A stretch of 64,000 nt of DNA from Eledone cirrhosa (Eukaryota > Mollusca > Cephalopoda > Octopoda > Eledonidae): positions 61,062,397 to 61,126,396 of the forward strand of contig OZ024747.1 of NCBI GenBank assembly GCA_964016885.1, given 5' to 3'. Positions 35,118 through 54,593 of the stretch are shown here, in pieces. The notes under the pieces were generated by a model. That model was not told where the DNA came from. It saw only the letters and a program-made list of their open reading frames with translations, and did not search any database. Within the stretch, counting starts at the first letter, position 1, and each line of letters opens with the position of its first letter. A program made the position numbers and the translations under genes.

Positions 35118-38100
35118 CATGCAAGCGTGGAACAGGGACGTTAAACGATGATGATGATGATGATGATGATGACACATATATAGAGACATTAATATGAACA
35201 TATATACATATATAGAGACATTGATATGAACATATACACATACATAGAAACACTGATATGACATATACACATATATAGAGACACTGATATGGACATATAC
35301 ATATATATAGAGACAATAATATGAACATATACACATATATAGAGACACTAATATGAACATATACACATATATAGAGACATTGATATGTACATATACACAT
35401 ATATAGAGACATTGATATGAACATATACACATATATACAGACATTGATATGGACATATACACATATATACAGACATTGATATGAACATATACACATATAT
35501 AGAGACACTATGGACATATACACATACATAGAGACACTGATATGGACATATACACATATATAGAGACATTAATATGAACATATACACATATACAGAGACA
35601 CTAATATGAACATATACACATATACAGAGACACTAATATGAACATATACACATATATACAGACATTGATATGGACATATACACATATATAGACACTGATA
35701 TGGACATATACACATATATAGAGACACTAATATGAACATATACACATATACAGAGACATTGATATGGAGATATACACATATATAGAGACACAGATATGGA
35801 CATATACACCCATGCAAGCGTGGAACAGGGACGTTAAACGATGATGATGATGATGATGACGATGACACATATATAGAGACATTGATATGAACATATACAC
35901 ATACATAGAAACACTGATATGACAAATACACATATATAGAGACACTGATATGAACATATACACATATATAGAAACACTGATATGAACATATACACATATA
36001 TAGAGACACTGATATGGACATATACACATATATAGAGACATTGATATGAACATATACACATATATACAGACATTGATATGGACATATACACATATAGAGA
36101 GACACTGATATGGACATATACACATATATAGAGACATTGATATGAACATATACACATATACAGAGACACTGATATGAACATATACACATATATACAGACA
36201 TTGATATGAACATATACACATATATAGAGACACTATGGACATATACACATACATAGAGACACTGATATGGACATATACACATATATAGAGACATTAATAT
36301 GAACACATACACATATATAGAGACACTGATATGGACATATACACATATATAGAGACACTAATATGAACATATACACATATATAGAGACACTGATATGGAC
36401 ATATACACATATATAGAGACATTGATATGAACATATACACATATACAGAGACACTGATATGAACATATACACATATATACAGACATTGATATGGACATAT
36501 ACACATATATAGAGACACTGATATGGACATATACACCCATGCAAGCGTGGAACAGGGACGTTAAACGATGATGATGATGATGATGACACATATATAGAGA
36601 CATTAATATGAACATATATACATATATAGAGACATTGATATGAACATATACACATACATAGAAACATTGATATGACATATACACATATATAGAGACACTG
36701 ATATGGACATATACGTATATATAGAGACACTAATATGAACATATACACATATATAGAAACACTGATATGAACATATACACATATAGAGACATTGATTTGG
36801 ACATATACACATATATAGAGACACTAATATGAACATATACACATATATAGAGACATTGATATGGACATATACACATATATAGAGACATTGATATGAACAT
36901 ATACACATATATACAGACATTGATGTGGACATATACACATATATAGAGACACTGATATGGACATATACACATGTATAGAGACACTGATATGGACATATAC
37001 ACATATATAGAGACATTGATATGTACATATACACATATATAGAGACATTGATATGAACATATACACATATATACAGACATTGATATGGACATATACACAT
37101 ATATACAGACATTGATATGAACATATACACATATATAGAGACACTATGGACATATACACATACATAGAGACACTGATATGGACATATACACATATATAGA
37201 GACATTAATATGAACATATACACATATACAGAGACACTAATATGAACATATACACATATACAGAGACACTAATATGAACATATACACATATATACAGACA
37301 TTGATATGGACATATACACATATATAGACACTGATATGGACATATACACATATATAGAGACACTAATATGAACATATACACATATACAGAGACACTAATA
37401 TGAACATATACACATATATACAGACATTGATATGGAGATATACACATATATAGAGACACAGATATGGACATATACACCCATGCAAGCGTGGAACAGGGAC
37501 GTTAAACGATGATGATGATGATGATGACGATGACACATATATAGAGACATTGATATGAACATATACACATACATAGAAACACTGATATGACAAATACACA
37601 TATATAGAGACACTGATATGAACATATACACATATAAAGAAACACTGATATGAACATATACACATATATAGAGACACTGATATGGACATATACACATATA
37701 TAGAGACATTGATATGAACATATACACATATATACAGACATTGATATGGACATATACACATATAGAGAGACACTGATATGGACATATACACATATATAGA
37801 GACATTGATATGAACATATACACATATACAGAGACACTGATATGAACATATACACATATATACAGACATTGATATGAACATATACACATATATAGAGACA
37901 CTATGGACATATACACATACATAGAGACACTGATATGGACATATACACATATATAGAGACATTAATATGAACACATACACATATATAGAGACACTGATAT
38001 GGACATATACACATATATAGAGACACTAATATGAACATATACACATATATAGAGACACTGATATGGACATATACACATATATAGAGACATTGATATGAAC

Positions 38101-41100
38101 ATATACACATATACAGAGACACTGATATGAACATATACACATATATACAGACATTGATATGGACATATACACATATATAGAGACACTGATATGGACATAT
38201 ACACCCATGCAAGCGTGGAACAGGGACGTTAAACGATGATGATGATGATGATGACACATATATAGAGACATTAATATGAACATATATACATATATAGAGA
38301 CATTGATATGAACATATACACATACATAGAAACACTGATATGACATATACACATATATAGAGACACTGATATGGACATATACGTATATATAGATACACTA
38401 ATATCAACATATACACATATATAGAAACACTGATATGAACATATACACATATAGAGACATTGATGTGGACATATACACATATATAGAGACATTGATATGA
38501 ACATATACACATATATAGAGACACTAATATGAACATATACACATATATAGAGACATTGATATGGACATATACACATATATAGAGGCATTAATATGAACGT
38601 ATACATATATACAGAGACACTGATATGAACATATACACATATACAGAGACACTGATATGAACATATACACATATATACAGACATCGATATGGACATATAC
38701 ACATATATAGAGACACTGATATGGACATATACACCCATGCAAGCGTGGAACAGGGACGTTAAACGATGATGATGATGATGATGACACATATATAGAGACA
38801 CTAATATAAACATATACACATATATAGAGACACTGATATGGACATATACACATATATAGAGACATTGATATGGACATATACACAAATATAGAGACACTGA
38901 TATGGACATATAGACCCATGCAAGCGTGGAACAGGGACGTTAAACGATGATGATGATGATGATGACACATATATAGACATTAATATGAACATATATACAT
39001 ATATAGAGACATTGATATGAACATATACACATACATAGAAACACTGATATGACATATACACATATATAGAGACACTGATATGGACATATACATATATATA
39101 GAGACACTGATATGAACATATACACATATATACAGACATCGATATGGACATATACACATATATAGAGACATTGATATGAACATATACACATATATAGAGA
39201 CACTGATATGGACATATACACATATATAGAGACATTGATATGAACATATACACATATACAGAGACACTGATATGAACATATACACATATATACAGACATT
39301 GATATGGACATATACACATATATAGAGACACTGATATGGACATATACACCCATGCAAGCGTGGAACAGGGACGTTAAACGATGATGATGATGATGATGAC
39401 ACATATATAGAGACACTAATATGAACATATACACATATTTAGAGACACTATGGACATATACACATACATAGAGACACTGATATGGACATATACACATATA
39501 TACAGACATTAATATGAATATATACACATATATAGAGACATTGATATGAACATATACACATATACAGAGACACTGATATGAACATATACACAGATATACA
39601 GACATTGATCTGGACATATACACATATATAGAGACGTTGATATGAACATATACACATATTTAGAGACACTATGGACATATACACATACATAGAGACACTG
39701 ATATGGACATATACACATATATACAGACGTTAATATGAATATATACACATATATAGAGACATTGATATGAACATATACACATGTACAGAGACACTGATAT
39801 GAACATATACACATATATACAGACATTGATATGGACATATACACATATATAGAGACATTGATATGAACATATACACATATATAGAGACACTATGGACATA
39901 TACACATACATAGAGACACTGATATGGACATATACACATATATAGAGACATTAATATGAACATATACACATATACAGAGACACTAATATGAACATATACA
40001 CATATACAGAGACACTAATATGAACATATACACATATATACAGACATTGATATGGACATATACACATATATAGACACTGATATGGACATATACACATATA
40101 TAGAGACACTAATATGAACATATACACATATACAGAGACACTAATATGAACATATACACATATATACAGACATTGATATGGAGATATACACATATATAGA
40201 GACACTGATATGGACATATACACCCATGCAAGCGTGGAACAGGGACGTTAAACGATGATGATGATGATGATGACGATGACACATATATAGAGACATTGAT
40301 ATGAACATATACACATACATAGAAACACTGATATGACAAATACACATATATAGAGACACTGATATGAACATATACACATATATAGAAACACTGATATGAA
40401 CATATACACATATATAGAGACACTGATATGGACATATACACATATATAGAGACATTGATATGAACATATACACATATATACAGACATTGATATGGACATA
40501 TACACATATAGAGAGACACTGATATGGACATATACACATATATAGAGACATTGATATGAACATATACACATATACAGAGACACTGATATGAACATATACA
40601 CATATATACAGACATTGATATGAACATATACACATATATAGAGACACTATGGACATATACACATACATAGAGACACTGATATGGACATATACACATATAT
40701 AGAGACATTAATATGAACACATACACATATATAGAGACACTGATATGGACATATACACATATATAGAGACACTAATATGAACATATACACATATATAGAG
40801 ACACTGATATGGACATATACACATATATAGAGACATTGATATGAACATATACACATATACAGAGACACTGATATGAACATATACACATATATACAGACAT
40901 TGATATGGACATATACACATATATAGAGACACTGATATGGACATATACACCCATGCAAGCGTGGAACAGGGACGTTAAACGATGATGATGATGATGATGA
41001 CACATATATAGAGACATTAATATGAACATATATACATATATAGAGACATTGATATGAACATATACACATACATAGAAACACTGATATGACATATACACAT
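35118..41100. repeat. 1,668-bp higher-order repeat with a further copy 2,746 bp on
   Basis: Core pairs 727 bp apart occur at 35811/36538, 37479/38206 and 40225/40952. The block including the odd monomers ACAAATACACATATATAG and CATATAGAGAGACACTG is repeated with offsets 1,668 and 2,746 bp. Copies differ by scattered point changes, so they are older than the units right of 47 kb. Confidence 0.8.
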
Positions 41101-44100
41101 ATATAGAGACACTGATATGGACATATACATATATATAGAGACACTAATATGAACATATACACATATATAGAAACACTGATATGAACATATACACATATAT
41201 AGAGACATTGAGATGAACATATACACATATATAGAGACACTAATATGAACATATACACATATATAGAGACACTGATATGGACATATACACATATATAGAG
41301 ACATTGATATGAACATATACACATATACAGAGACACTGATATGAACATATACACATATATACAGACATTGATATGGACATATACACATATATAGAGACAC
41401 TGATATGGACATATACACCCATGCAAGCGTGGAACAGGGACTTTAAACGATGATGATGATGATGATGACACATATATAGAGACACTAATATGAACATATA
41501 CACATATTTAGAGACACTATGGACATATACACATACATAGAGACACTGATATGGACATATACACATATATACAGACATTAATATGAATATATACACATAT
41601 ACAGAGACACTGATATGAACATATACACAGATATACAGACATTGATCTGGACATATACACATATATAGAGACATTGATATGAACATATACACATATTTAG
41701 AGACACTATGGACATATACACATACATAGAGACACTGATATGGACATATACACATATATACAGACGTTAATATGAATATATACACATATATAGAGACATT
41801 GATATGAACATATACACATATACAGAGACACTGATATAAACATATACACATATATACAGACATTGATATGGACATATACACATATATAGAGACATTGATA
41901 TGAACATATACACATATATAGAGACACTATGGACATATACACATACATAGAGACACTGATATGGACATATACACATATATAGAGACATTAATATGAATAC
42001 ATACACATATATAAAGACATTGATATGAACATAGACACATATACAGAGACACTTATATCAACATATACACATATATATAGACATTGATATGGACATATAC
42101 ACCCATGCATGCGTAGAACATGGACGTTAAACGATGATGATGATGATAATGATGACACATATATAGAGACATTAATATGAACATATATACATATATAGAG
42201 ACATTGATATGGACATATACACATATATAGAGACACTGATATGGACATATACACATATATAGAGACACTAATATGAACATATACACATATATAGAGACAC
42301 TAATATGAACATATACACATATATAGAGACATTGATATGGACATATACACATATATAGAGACATTGATATGAACATATACACATATATAGAGACATTGAT
42401 GTGGACATATACACATATATAGAGACACTGATATGGACATATAGACCCATGCAAGCGTGGAACAGGGACGTTAAACGATGATGATGATGATGATGATGAT
42501 GATGACACATATATAGAGACATTAATATGAACATATATACATATATAGAGAAATTGATATGAACATATACACATACATAGAAACACTGATATGACATATA
42601 CACATATATAGAGACACTGATATGGACATATACATATATATAGAGACAATAATATGAACATATACACATATATAGAGACACTAATATGAACATATACACA
42701 TATATAGAGACATTGATATGGACATATACACATATATACAGACATTGATATGGACATATACACATATATACAGACATTGATATGAACATATACACATATA
42801 TAGAGACACTATGGACATATACACATACATAGAGACACTGATATGGACATATACACATATATAGAGACATTAATATGAACATATACACATATACAGAGAC
42901 ACTAATATGAACATATACACATATACAGAGACACTAATATGAACATATACACATATATACAGACATTGATATGGACATATACACATATATAGAGACACTG
43001 ATATGGACATATACACATATATAGAGACACTAATATGAACATATACACATATACAGAGACACTAATATGAACATATACACATATATACAGACATTGATAT
43101 GGACATATACACATATATAGAGACACTGATATGGACATATACACCCATGCAAGCGTGGAACAGGGACGTTAAACGATGATGATGATGATGATGATGATGA
43201 CACATATATAGAGACATTGATATGAACATATACACATACATAGAAACACTGATATGACATATACACATATATAGAGACACTGATATGGACATATACATAA
43301 ATATAGAGACACTAATATGAACATATACACATATATAGAAACACTGATATGAACATATACACATATATAGAGACATTGATATGAACATATACACATATAT
43401 AGAGACACTAATATGAACATATACACATATATAGAGACATTGATATGAACATATACACATATACAGAGACACTGATATGAACATATACACATATATACAG
43501 ACATCGATATGGACATATACACATATATAGAGACACAGATATAGACATTGATATGGACATATACACCCATGCAAGCGTGGAACAGGGATGTTAAACGATG
43601 ATGATGATGATGATGATGATGATGACACATATATAGAGACATTAATATGAACATATATACATATATAGAGACATTGATATAACATATACACATATATAGA
43701 GACACTGATATGGACATATACATATATATAGAGACACTAATATGAACATATACACACATATAGAGACATTGATATGTACATATTCACATATATAGAGACA
43801 TTGATATGAACATATACACATATATACAGACATTGATATGGACATATACACATATATACAGACATTGATATGAACATATACACATATATAGAGACACTAT
43901 GGATATATACACATACATAGAGACACTGATATGGACATATACACATATACAGAGACACTAATATGAACATATACACATATACAGAGACACTAATATGAAC
44001 ATATACACATATATACAGACATTGATATGGACATATACACATATATAGACACTGATATGGACATATACACATATATAGAGACACTAATATGAACATATAC

Positions 44101-47100
44101 ACATATACAGAGACACTAATATGAACATATACACGTATATACAGACATTGATATGGACATATACACATATATAGAGACACTGATATGGACATATACACCC
44201 ATGCAAGCGTGGAACAGGGACGTTAAACGATGATGATGATGATGATGACGATGACACATATATAGAGACATTGATATGAACATATACACATACATAGAAA
44301 CACTGATATGACAAATACACATATATAGAGACACTGATATGAACATATACACATATATAGAAACACTGATATGAACATATACACATATATAGAGACAGTT
44401 ATGAACATATACACATATATAGAGACACTGATATGGACATATACACATATATAGAGACATTGATATGAACATATACACATAAATACAGATATTGATATGG
44501 ACATATACACATATATAGAGACACTGATATGGACATATACACATATATAGAGACATTGATATGAACATATACACATATACAGAGACACTGATATGAACAT
44601 ATACACATATATACAGACATTGATATGAACATATACACATTATAGAGACACTATGGACATATACACATACATAGAGACACTGATATGGACATATACACAT
44701 ATATAGAGACATTAATATGAACATATACACATATATAGAGACATTGATATGGACATATACACATATATAGAGACACTGATATGGACATATACACATATAT
44801 AGAGACACTGATATGGACATATACACATATATAGAGACACTAATATGAACATATACACATATATAGAAACACTGATATGAACATATACACATATATAGAG
44901 ACATTGATATGGACATATACACATATATAGAGACATTGATATGAACATATACACATATACAGAGACACTGATATGAACATATACACATATATACAGACAT
45001 TGATATGGACATATACACATATATAGAGACACTGATATGGACATATACACATATATAGAGACACTAATATGAACATATACACATATATAGAGACATTGAT
45101 ATGAACATATACACATATATACAGACATTGATGTGGACATATACACATATATAGAGACACTGATATGGACATATACACCCATGCAAGCGTGGAACAGGGA
45201 TGTTAAACGATGATGATGATGATGATGACACATATATAGAGACATTAATATGAACATATATACATATATAGAGACATTGATATGAACATATGCACATACA
45301 TAGAAACACTGATATGATATATACACATATATAGAGACACTGATATGGACATATACGTATATATAGAGACACTAATATGAACATATACACATATATAGAA
45401 ACACTGATATGAACATATATACATATATAGAGACATTGATATGAACATATACACATATATAGAGACATTGATATGAACATATACACATATAGAGACATTG
45501 ATATGGACATATACACATATATAGAGACACTAATATGAACATATACACATATATAGAGACACTAATATGAACATATACACATATATAGAGACATTGATAT
45601 GGACATATACACATATATAGAGACATTGATATGAACATATACACATATATACAGACATTGATGTGGACATATACACATATATAGAGACACTGATATGGAC
45701 ATATACACCCATGCAAGCGTGGAACAGGGACGTTAAACGATGATGATGATGATGACACATATATAGAGACATTAATATGAACATATACACATATATAGAG
45801 ACACTAATATGAACGTATACACATATATAGAGACATTGATATGGACATATACACATATATAGAGGCATTGATATGAACGTATACACATATACAGAGACAC
45901 TGATATGAACATATACACATATACAGAGACATTGATATGAACATATACACATATATACAGACATCGATATGGACATATACACATATATAGAGACACTGAT
46001 ATGGACATATACACCCATGCAAGCGTGGAACAGGGACGTTAAACGATGATGATGATGATGATGATGACACATATATAGAGACACTAATATAAACATATAC
46101 ACATATATAGAGACATTGATATGAACATATACACATATACAGAGACACTGATATGAACATATATACAGACATTGATATGGACATATACACATATATAGAG
46201 ACACTGATATGGACATATAGACCCATGCAAGCGTGGAACAGGGACGTTAAACGATGATGATGATGATGATGACACATATATAGACATTAATATGAACATA
46301 TATACATATATAGAGACATTGATATGAACATATACACATACATAGAAACACTGATATGACATATACACATATATAGAGACACTGATATGGACATATACAT
46401 ATATATAGAGACACTAATATGAACATATACACATATATAGAGACACTAATATGAACATATACACATATATAGAGACATTGATATGAACATATACACATAT
46501 ATAGAGACATTGATATGAACATATACACATATACAGAGACACTGATATGAACATATACACATATATACAGACATTGATATGGACATATACACATATATAG
46601 AGACACTGATATGGACATATACACCCATGCAAGCGTGGAACAGGGACGTTAAACGATGATGATGATGATGATGATGACACATATATAGAGACACTAATAT
46701 GAACATATACACATATTTAGAGACACTATGGACATATACACATACATAGAGACACTGATATGGACATATACACATATATAGAGACATTGATATGAACATA
46801 TACACATATATAGAGACACTGATATGGACATATACACATATATAGAGACACTGATATTAACATATACACATATATAGAGACATTGATATGGACATATACA
46901 CATATATAGAGACATGGATATGGACTTATACACATATATAGAGACATTGATATGGACATATACACATATATAGAGACATTGATATGGACATATACACATA
47001 TATAGAGACATTGATATGGACATAAACACATATATAGAGTCATTGATATGAACATAGACACATATACAGAGACACTTATATGAACATATACACATATATA

Positions 47101-47126
47101 TAGACATTGATATGGACATATACACC

Positions 47127-50100
47127 CATGCATGCGTGGAACAGGGACGTTAAACGATGATGATGATGATAATGATGACACATATATAGAGACATTAATA
47201 TGAACATATATACATATATAGAGACATTGATATGAACATGTACACATACATAGAAACACTGATATGAACATATACACATATATAGAGACACTGATTTGGA
47301 CATATACACATATATAGAGACACTAATATGAACATATACACATATATAGAGACATTGATATGGACATATACACATATATAGAGACATTGATATGAACATA
47401 TACACATATATAGAGACATTGATGTGGACATATACACATATATAGAGACACTGATATGGACATATACACCCATGCAAGCGTGGAACAGGGACGTTAAACG
47501 ATGATGATGATGATGATGACACATATATAGAGACATTAATATGAACATATATACATATATAGAGACATTGATATGAACATATACACATACATAGAAACAC
47601 TGATATGACATATACACATATATAGAGACACTGATATGGACATATACATATATATAGAGACAATAATATGAACATATACACATATATAGAGACACTAATA
47701 TGAACATATACACATATATAGAGACATTGATATGGACATATACACATATATAGAGACATTGATATGGACATATACACATATATAGAGACATTGATATGAA
47801 CATATACACATATACAGAGACACTGATATGAACATATACACATATATACAGACATTGATATGGACATATACACATATATACAGACATTGATATGAACATA
47901 TACACATATATAGAGACACTATGGACATATACACATACATAGAGACACTGATATGGACATATACACATATATAGAGACATTAATATGAACATATACACAT
48001 ATACAGAGACACTAATATGAACATATACACATATATACAGACATTGATATGGACATATACACATACATAGAAACACTGATATGACATATACACATATATA
48101 GAGACACTGATATGGACATATACACCCATGCAAGCGTGGAACAGGGACGTTAAACGATGATGATGATGATGATGACGATGACACATATATAGAGACATTG
48201 ATATGAACATATACACATACATAGAAACACTGATATGACAAATACACATATATAGAGACACTGATATGAACATATACACATATATAGAAACACTGATATG
48301 AACATATACACATATATAGAGACATTGTTATGAACATATACACATATATAGAGACACTGATATGGACATATACACATATATAGAGACATTGATATGAACA
48401 TATACACATAAATACAGATATTGATATGGACATATACACATATATAGAGACACTGATATGGACATATACACATATATAGAGACATTGATATGAACATATA
48501 CACATATACAGAGACACTGATATGAACATATACACATATATACAGACATTGATATGAACATATACACATTATAGAGACACTATGGACATATACACATACA
48601 TAGAGACACTGATATGGACATATACACATATATAGAGACATTAATATGAACATATACACATATATAGAGACATTGATATGGACATATACACATATATAGA
48701 GACACTGATATGGACATATACACATATATAGAGACACTGATATGGACATATACACATATATAGAGACACTAATATGAACATATACACATATATAGAAACA
48801 CTGATATGAACATATACACATATATAGAGACATTGATATGGACATATACACATATATAGAGACATTGATATGAACATATACACATATACAGAGACACTGA
48901 TATGAACATATACACATATATACAGACATTGATATGGACATATACACATATATAGAGACACTGATATGGACATATACACCCATGCAAGCGTGGAACAGGG
49001 ATGTTAAACGATGATGATGATGATGATGACACATATATAGAGACATTAATATGAACATATATACATATATAGAGACATTGATATGAACATATGCACATAC
49101 ATAGAAACACTGATATGATATATACACATATATAGAGACACTGATATGGACATATACGTATATATAGAGGCACTAATATGAACATATACACATATATAGA
49201 AACACTGATATGAACATATATACATATATAGAGACATTGATATGAACATATACACATATATAGAGACATTGATATGAACATATACACATATAGAGACATT
49301 GATATGGACATATACACATATATAGAGACACTAATATGAACATATACACATATATAGAGACACTAATATGAACATATACACATATATAGAGACATTGATA
49401 TGGACATATACACATATATATAGAGACATTGATATGAACATATACACATATATACAGACATTGATGTGGACATATACACATATATAGAGACACTGATATG
49501 GACATATACACACATGCAAGCGTGGAACAGGGACGTTAAACGATGATGATGATGATGATGATGACACATATATAGAGACACTAATATAAACATATACACA
49601 TATATAGAGACATTGATATGAACATATACACATATACAGAGACACTGATATGAACATATATACAGACATTGATATGGACATATACACATATATAGAGACA
49701 CTGATATGGACATATAGACCCATGCAAGCGTGGAACAGGGACGTTAAACGATGATGATGATGATGATGACACATATATAGACATTAATATGAACATATAT
49801 ACATATATAGAGACATTGATATGAACATATACACATACATAGAAACACTGATATGACATATACACATATATAGAGACACTGATATGGACATATACATATA
49901 TATAGAGACACTAATATGAACATATACACATATATAGAAACACTGATATGAACATATACACATATATAGAGACATTGATATGAACATATACACATATACA
50001 GAGACACTGATATGAACATATACACATATATACAGACATTGATATGGACATATACACATATATAGAGACACTGATATGGACATATACACCCATGCAAGCG

Positions 50101-51991
50101 TGGAACAGGGACGTTAAACGATGATGATGATGATGATGATGACGATGACACATATATAGAGACACTAATATGAACATATACACATATTTAGAGACACTAT
50201 GGACATATACACATACATAGAGACACTGATATGGACATATACACATATATACAGACATTAATATGAATATATACACATATATAGAGACATTGATATGAAC
50301 ATATACACATATACAGAGACACTGATATGAACATATACACAGATATACAGACATTGATATGGACATATACACATATATAGAGACATTGATATGAACATAT
50401 ACACATATTTAGAGACACTATGGACATATACACATACATAGAGACACTGATATGGACATATACACATATATACAGACATTAATATGAATATATACACATA
50501 TATAGAGACATTGATATGAACATATACACATATACAGAGACACTGATATGAACATATACACATATATACAGACATTGATATGGACATATACACATATATA
50601 GAGACATTGATATGAACATATACACATATATAGAGACACTATGGACATATACACATACATAGAGACACTGATATGGACATATACACATATATAGAGACAT
50701 TAATATGAATATATACATATATACAGAGACACTGATATGAACATATACACATATATACAGACATTGATATGGACATATACACATATATAGAGACACTGAT
50801 ATGGACATATACACCCATGCAAGCGTGGAACAGGGACGTTGAACGATGATGATGATGATGATGACACATATATAGACATTAATATGAACATATATACATA
50901 TATAGAGACATTGATATGAACATATACACATACATAGATACACATATATAGAGACACTGATATGGACATATACATATATATAGACAGTAATATGAACATA
51001 TACACATATATAGAGACATTGATATGAACATATACACATATATAGAGACACTAATATGAACATATACACATATATAGAGAGATTGATTGGGACATATACA
51101 CATATATAGAGACACTGATATGGACATATACACATATATAGAGACATTGATATGAACATATACACATATACAGAGACACTGATATGAACATATACACATA
51201 TATACAGACATTGATATGAACATATACACATTATAGAGACACTATGGACATATACACATACATAGAGACACTGATATGGACATATACACATATATAGAGA
51301 CATTAATATGAACATATACACATATATAGAGACATTGATATGGACATATACACATATATAGAGACACTGATATGGACATATACACATATATAGAGACACT
51401 GATATGGACATATACACATATATAGAGACACTAATATGAACATATACACATATATAGAAACACTGATATGAACATATACACATATATAGAGACATTGATA
51501 TGGACATATACACATATATAGAGACATTGATATGAACATATACACATATACAGAGACACTGATATGAACATATACACATATTTAGAGACACTATGGACAT
51601 ATACACATACATAGAGACACTGATATGGTCATATACACATATATAGAGACATTGATATGAACATATACACATATATAGAGACACTGATATGGACATATAC
51701 ACATATATAGAGACACTGATATTAACATATACACATATATAGAGACATTGATATGGACATATACACATATATAGAGACATGGATATGGACTTATACACAT
51801 ATATAGAGACATTGATATGGACATATACACATATATAGAGACATTGATATGGACATATACACATATATAGAGACATTGATATGGACATAAACACATATAT
51901 AGAGTCATTGATATGAACATAGACACATATACAGAGACACTTATATGAACATATACACATATATATAGACATTGATATGGACATATACACC
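47127..51991. repeat. 4.8-kb higher-order repeat, copy 1 (4,865 bp)
   Basis: Core intervals are 344, 656, 854, 532, 208, 370, 725 and 1176 bp. The second interval is 32 bp longer than in the other copies, equal to one extra monomer near 47.75 kb. Confidence 0.9.
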
Positions 51992-54593
51992 CATGCATGC
52001 GTGGAACAGGGACGTTAAACGATGATGATGATGATAATGATGACACATATATAGAGACATTAATATGAACATATATACATATATAGAGACATTGATATGA
52101 ACATGTACACATACATAGAAACACTGATATGAACATATACACATATATAGAGACACTGATTTGGACATATACACATATATAGAGACACTAATATGAACAT
52201 ATACACATATATAGAGACATTGATATGGACATATACACATATATAGAGACATTGATATGAACATATACACATATATAGAGACATTGATGTGGACATATAC
52301 ACATATATAGAGACACTGATATGGACATATACACCCATGCAAGCGTGGAACAGGGACGTTAAACGATGATGATGATGATGATGACACATATATAGAGACA
52401 TTAATATGAACATATATACATATATAGAGACATTGATATGAACATATACACATACATAGAAACACTGATATGACATATACACATATATAGAGACACTGAT
52501 ATGGACATATACATATATATAGAGACAATAATATGAACATATACACATATATAGAGACACTAATATGAACATATACACATATATAGAGACATTGATATGG
52601 ACATATACACATATATAGAGACATTGATATGAACATATACACATATACAGAGACACTGATATGAACATATACACATATATACAGACATTGATATGGACAT
52701 ATACACATATATACAGACATTGATATGAACATATACACATATATAGAGACACTATGGACATATACACATACATAGAGACACTGATATGGACATATACACA
52801 TATATAGAGACATTAATATGAACATATACACATATACAGAGACACTAATATGAACATATACACATATATACAGACATTGATATGGACATATACACATACA
52901 TAGAAACACTGATATGACATTTACACATATATAGAGACACTGATATGGACATATACACCCATGCAAGCGTGGAACAGGGACGTTAAACGATGATGATGAT
53001 GATGATGACGATGACACATATATAGAGACATTGATATGAACATATACACATACATAGAAACACTGATATGACAAATACACATATATAGAGACACTGATAT
53101 GAACATATACACATATATAGAAACACTGATATGAACATATACACATATATAGAGACATTGTTATGAACATATACACATATATAGAGACACTGATATGGAC
53201 ATATACACATATATAGAGACATTGATATGAACATATACACATAAATACAGATATTGATATGGACATATACACATATATAGAGACACTGATATGGACATAT
53301 ACACATATATAGAGACATTGATATGAACATATACACATATACAGAGACACTGATATGAACATATACACATATATACAGACATTGATATGAACATATACAC
53401 ATTATAGAGACACTATGGACATATACACATACATAGAGACACTGATATGGACATATACACATATATAGAGACATTAATATGAACATATACACATATATAG
53501 AGACATTGATATGGACATATACACATATATAGAGACACTGATATGGACATATACACATATATAGAGACACTGATATGGACATATACACATATATAGAGAC
53601 ACTAATATGAACATATACACATATATAGAAACACTGATATGAACATATACACATATATAGAGACATTGATATGGACAGATACACATATATAGAGACATTG
53701 ATATGAACATATACACATATACAGAGACACTGATATGAACATATACACATATATACAGACATTGATATGGACATATACACATATATAGAGACACTGATAT
53801 GGACATATACACCCATGCAAGCGTGGAACAGGGATGTTAAACGATGATGATGATGATGATGACACATATATAGAGACATTAATATGAACATATATACATA
53901 TATAGAGACATTGATATGAACATATGCACATACATAGAAACACTGATATGATATATACACATATATAGAGACACTGATATGGACATATACGTATATATAG
54001 AGACACTAATATGAACATATACACATATATAGAAACACTGATATGAACATATATACATATATAGAGACATTGATATGAACATATACACATATATAGAGAC
54101 ATTGATATGAACATATACACATATAGAGACATTGATATGGACATATACACATATATAGAGACACTAATATGAACATATACACATATATAGAGACACTAAT
54201 ATGAACATATACACATATATAGAGACATTGATATGGACATATACACATATATATAGAGACATTGATATGAACATATACACATATATACAGACATTGATGT
54301 GGACATATACACATATATAGAGACACTGATATGGACATATACACCCATGCAAGCGTGGAACAGGGACGTTAAACGATGATGATGATGATGATGATGACAC
54401 ATATATAGAGACACTAATATAAACATATACACATATATAGAGACATTGATATGGACATATACACATATATAGAGACATTGATATGGACATAAACACATAT
54501 ATAGAGTCATTGATATGAACATAGACACATATACAGAGACACTTATATGAACATATACACATATATATAGACATTGATATGGACATATACACC
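51992..54593. repeat. 4.8-kb higher-order repeat, copy 2, internally deleted (2,602 bp)
   Basis: Intervals are 344, 624, 854, 532, then 248 where the full unit has 208+370+725+1176. The 2,231-bp loss lies in the interval after the core at 54346, and the sequence resumes in the ACATAAACACATATATAGAG segment that ends each unit. Confidence 0.9.
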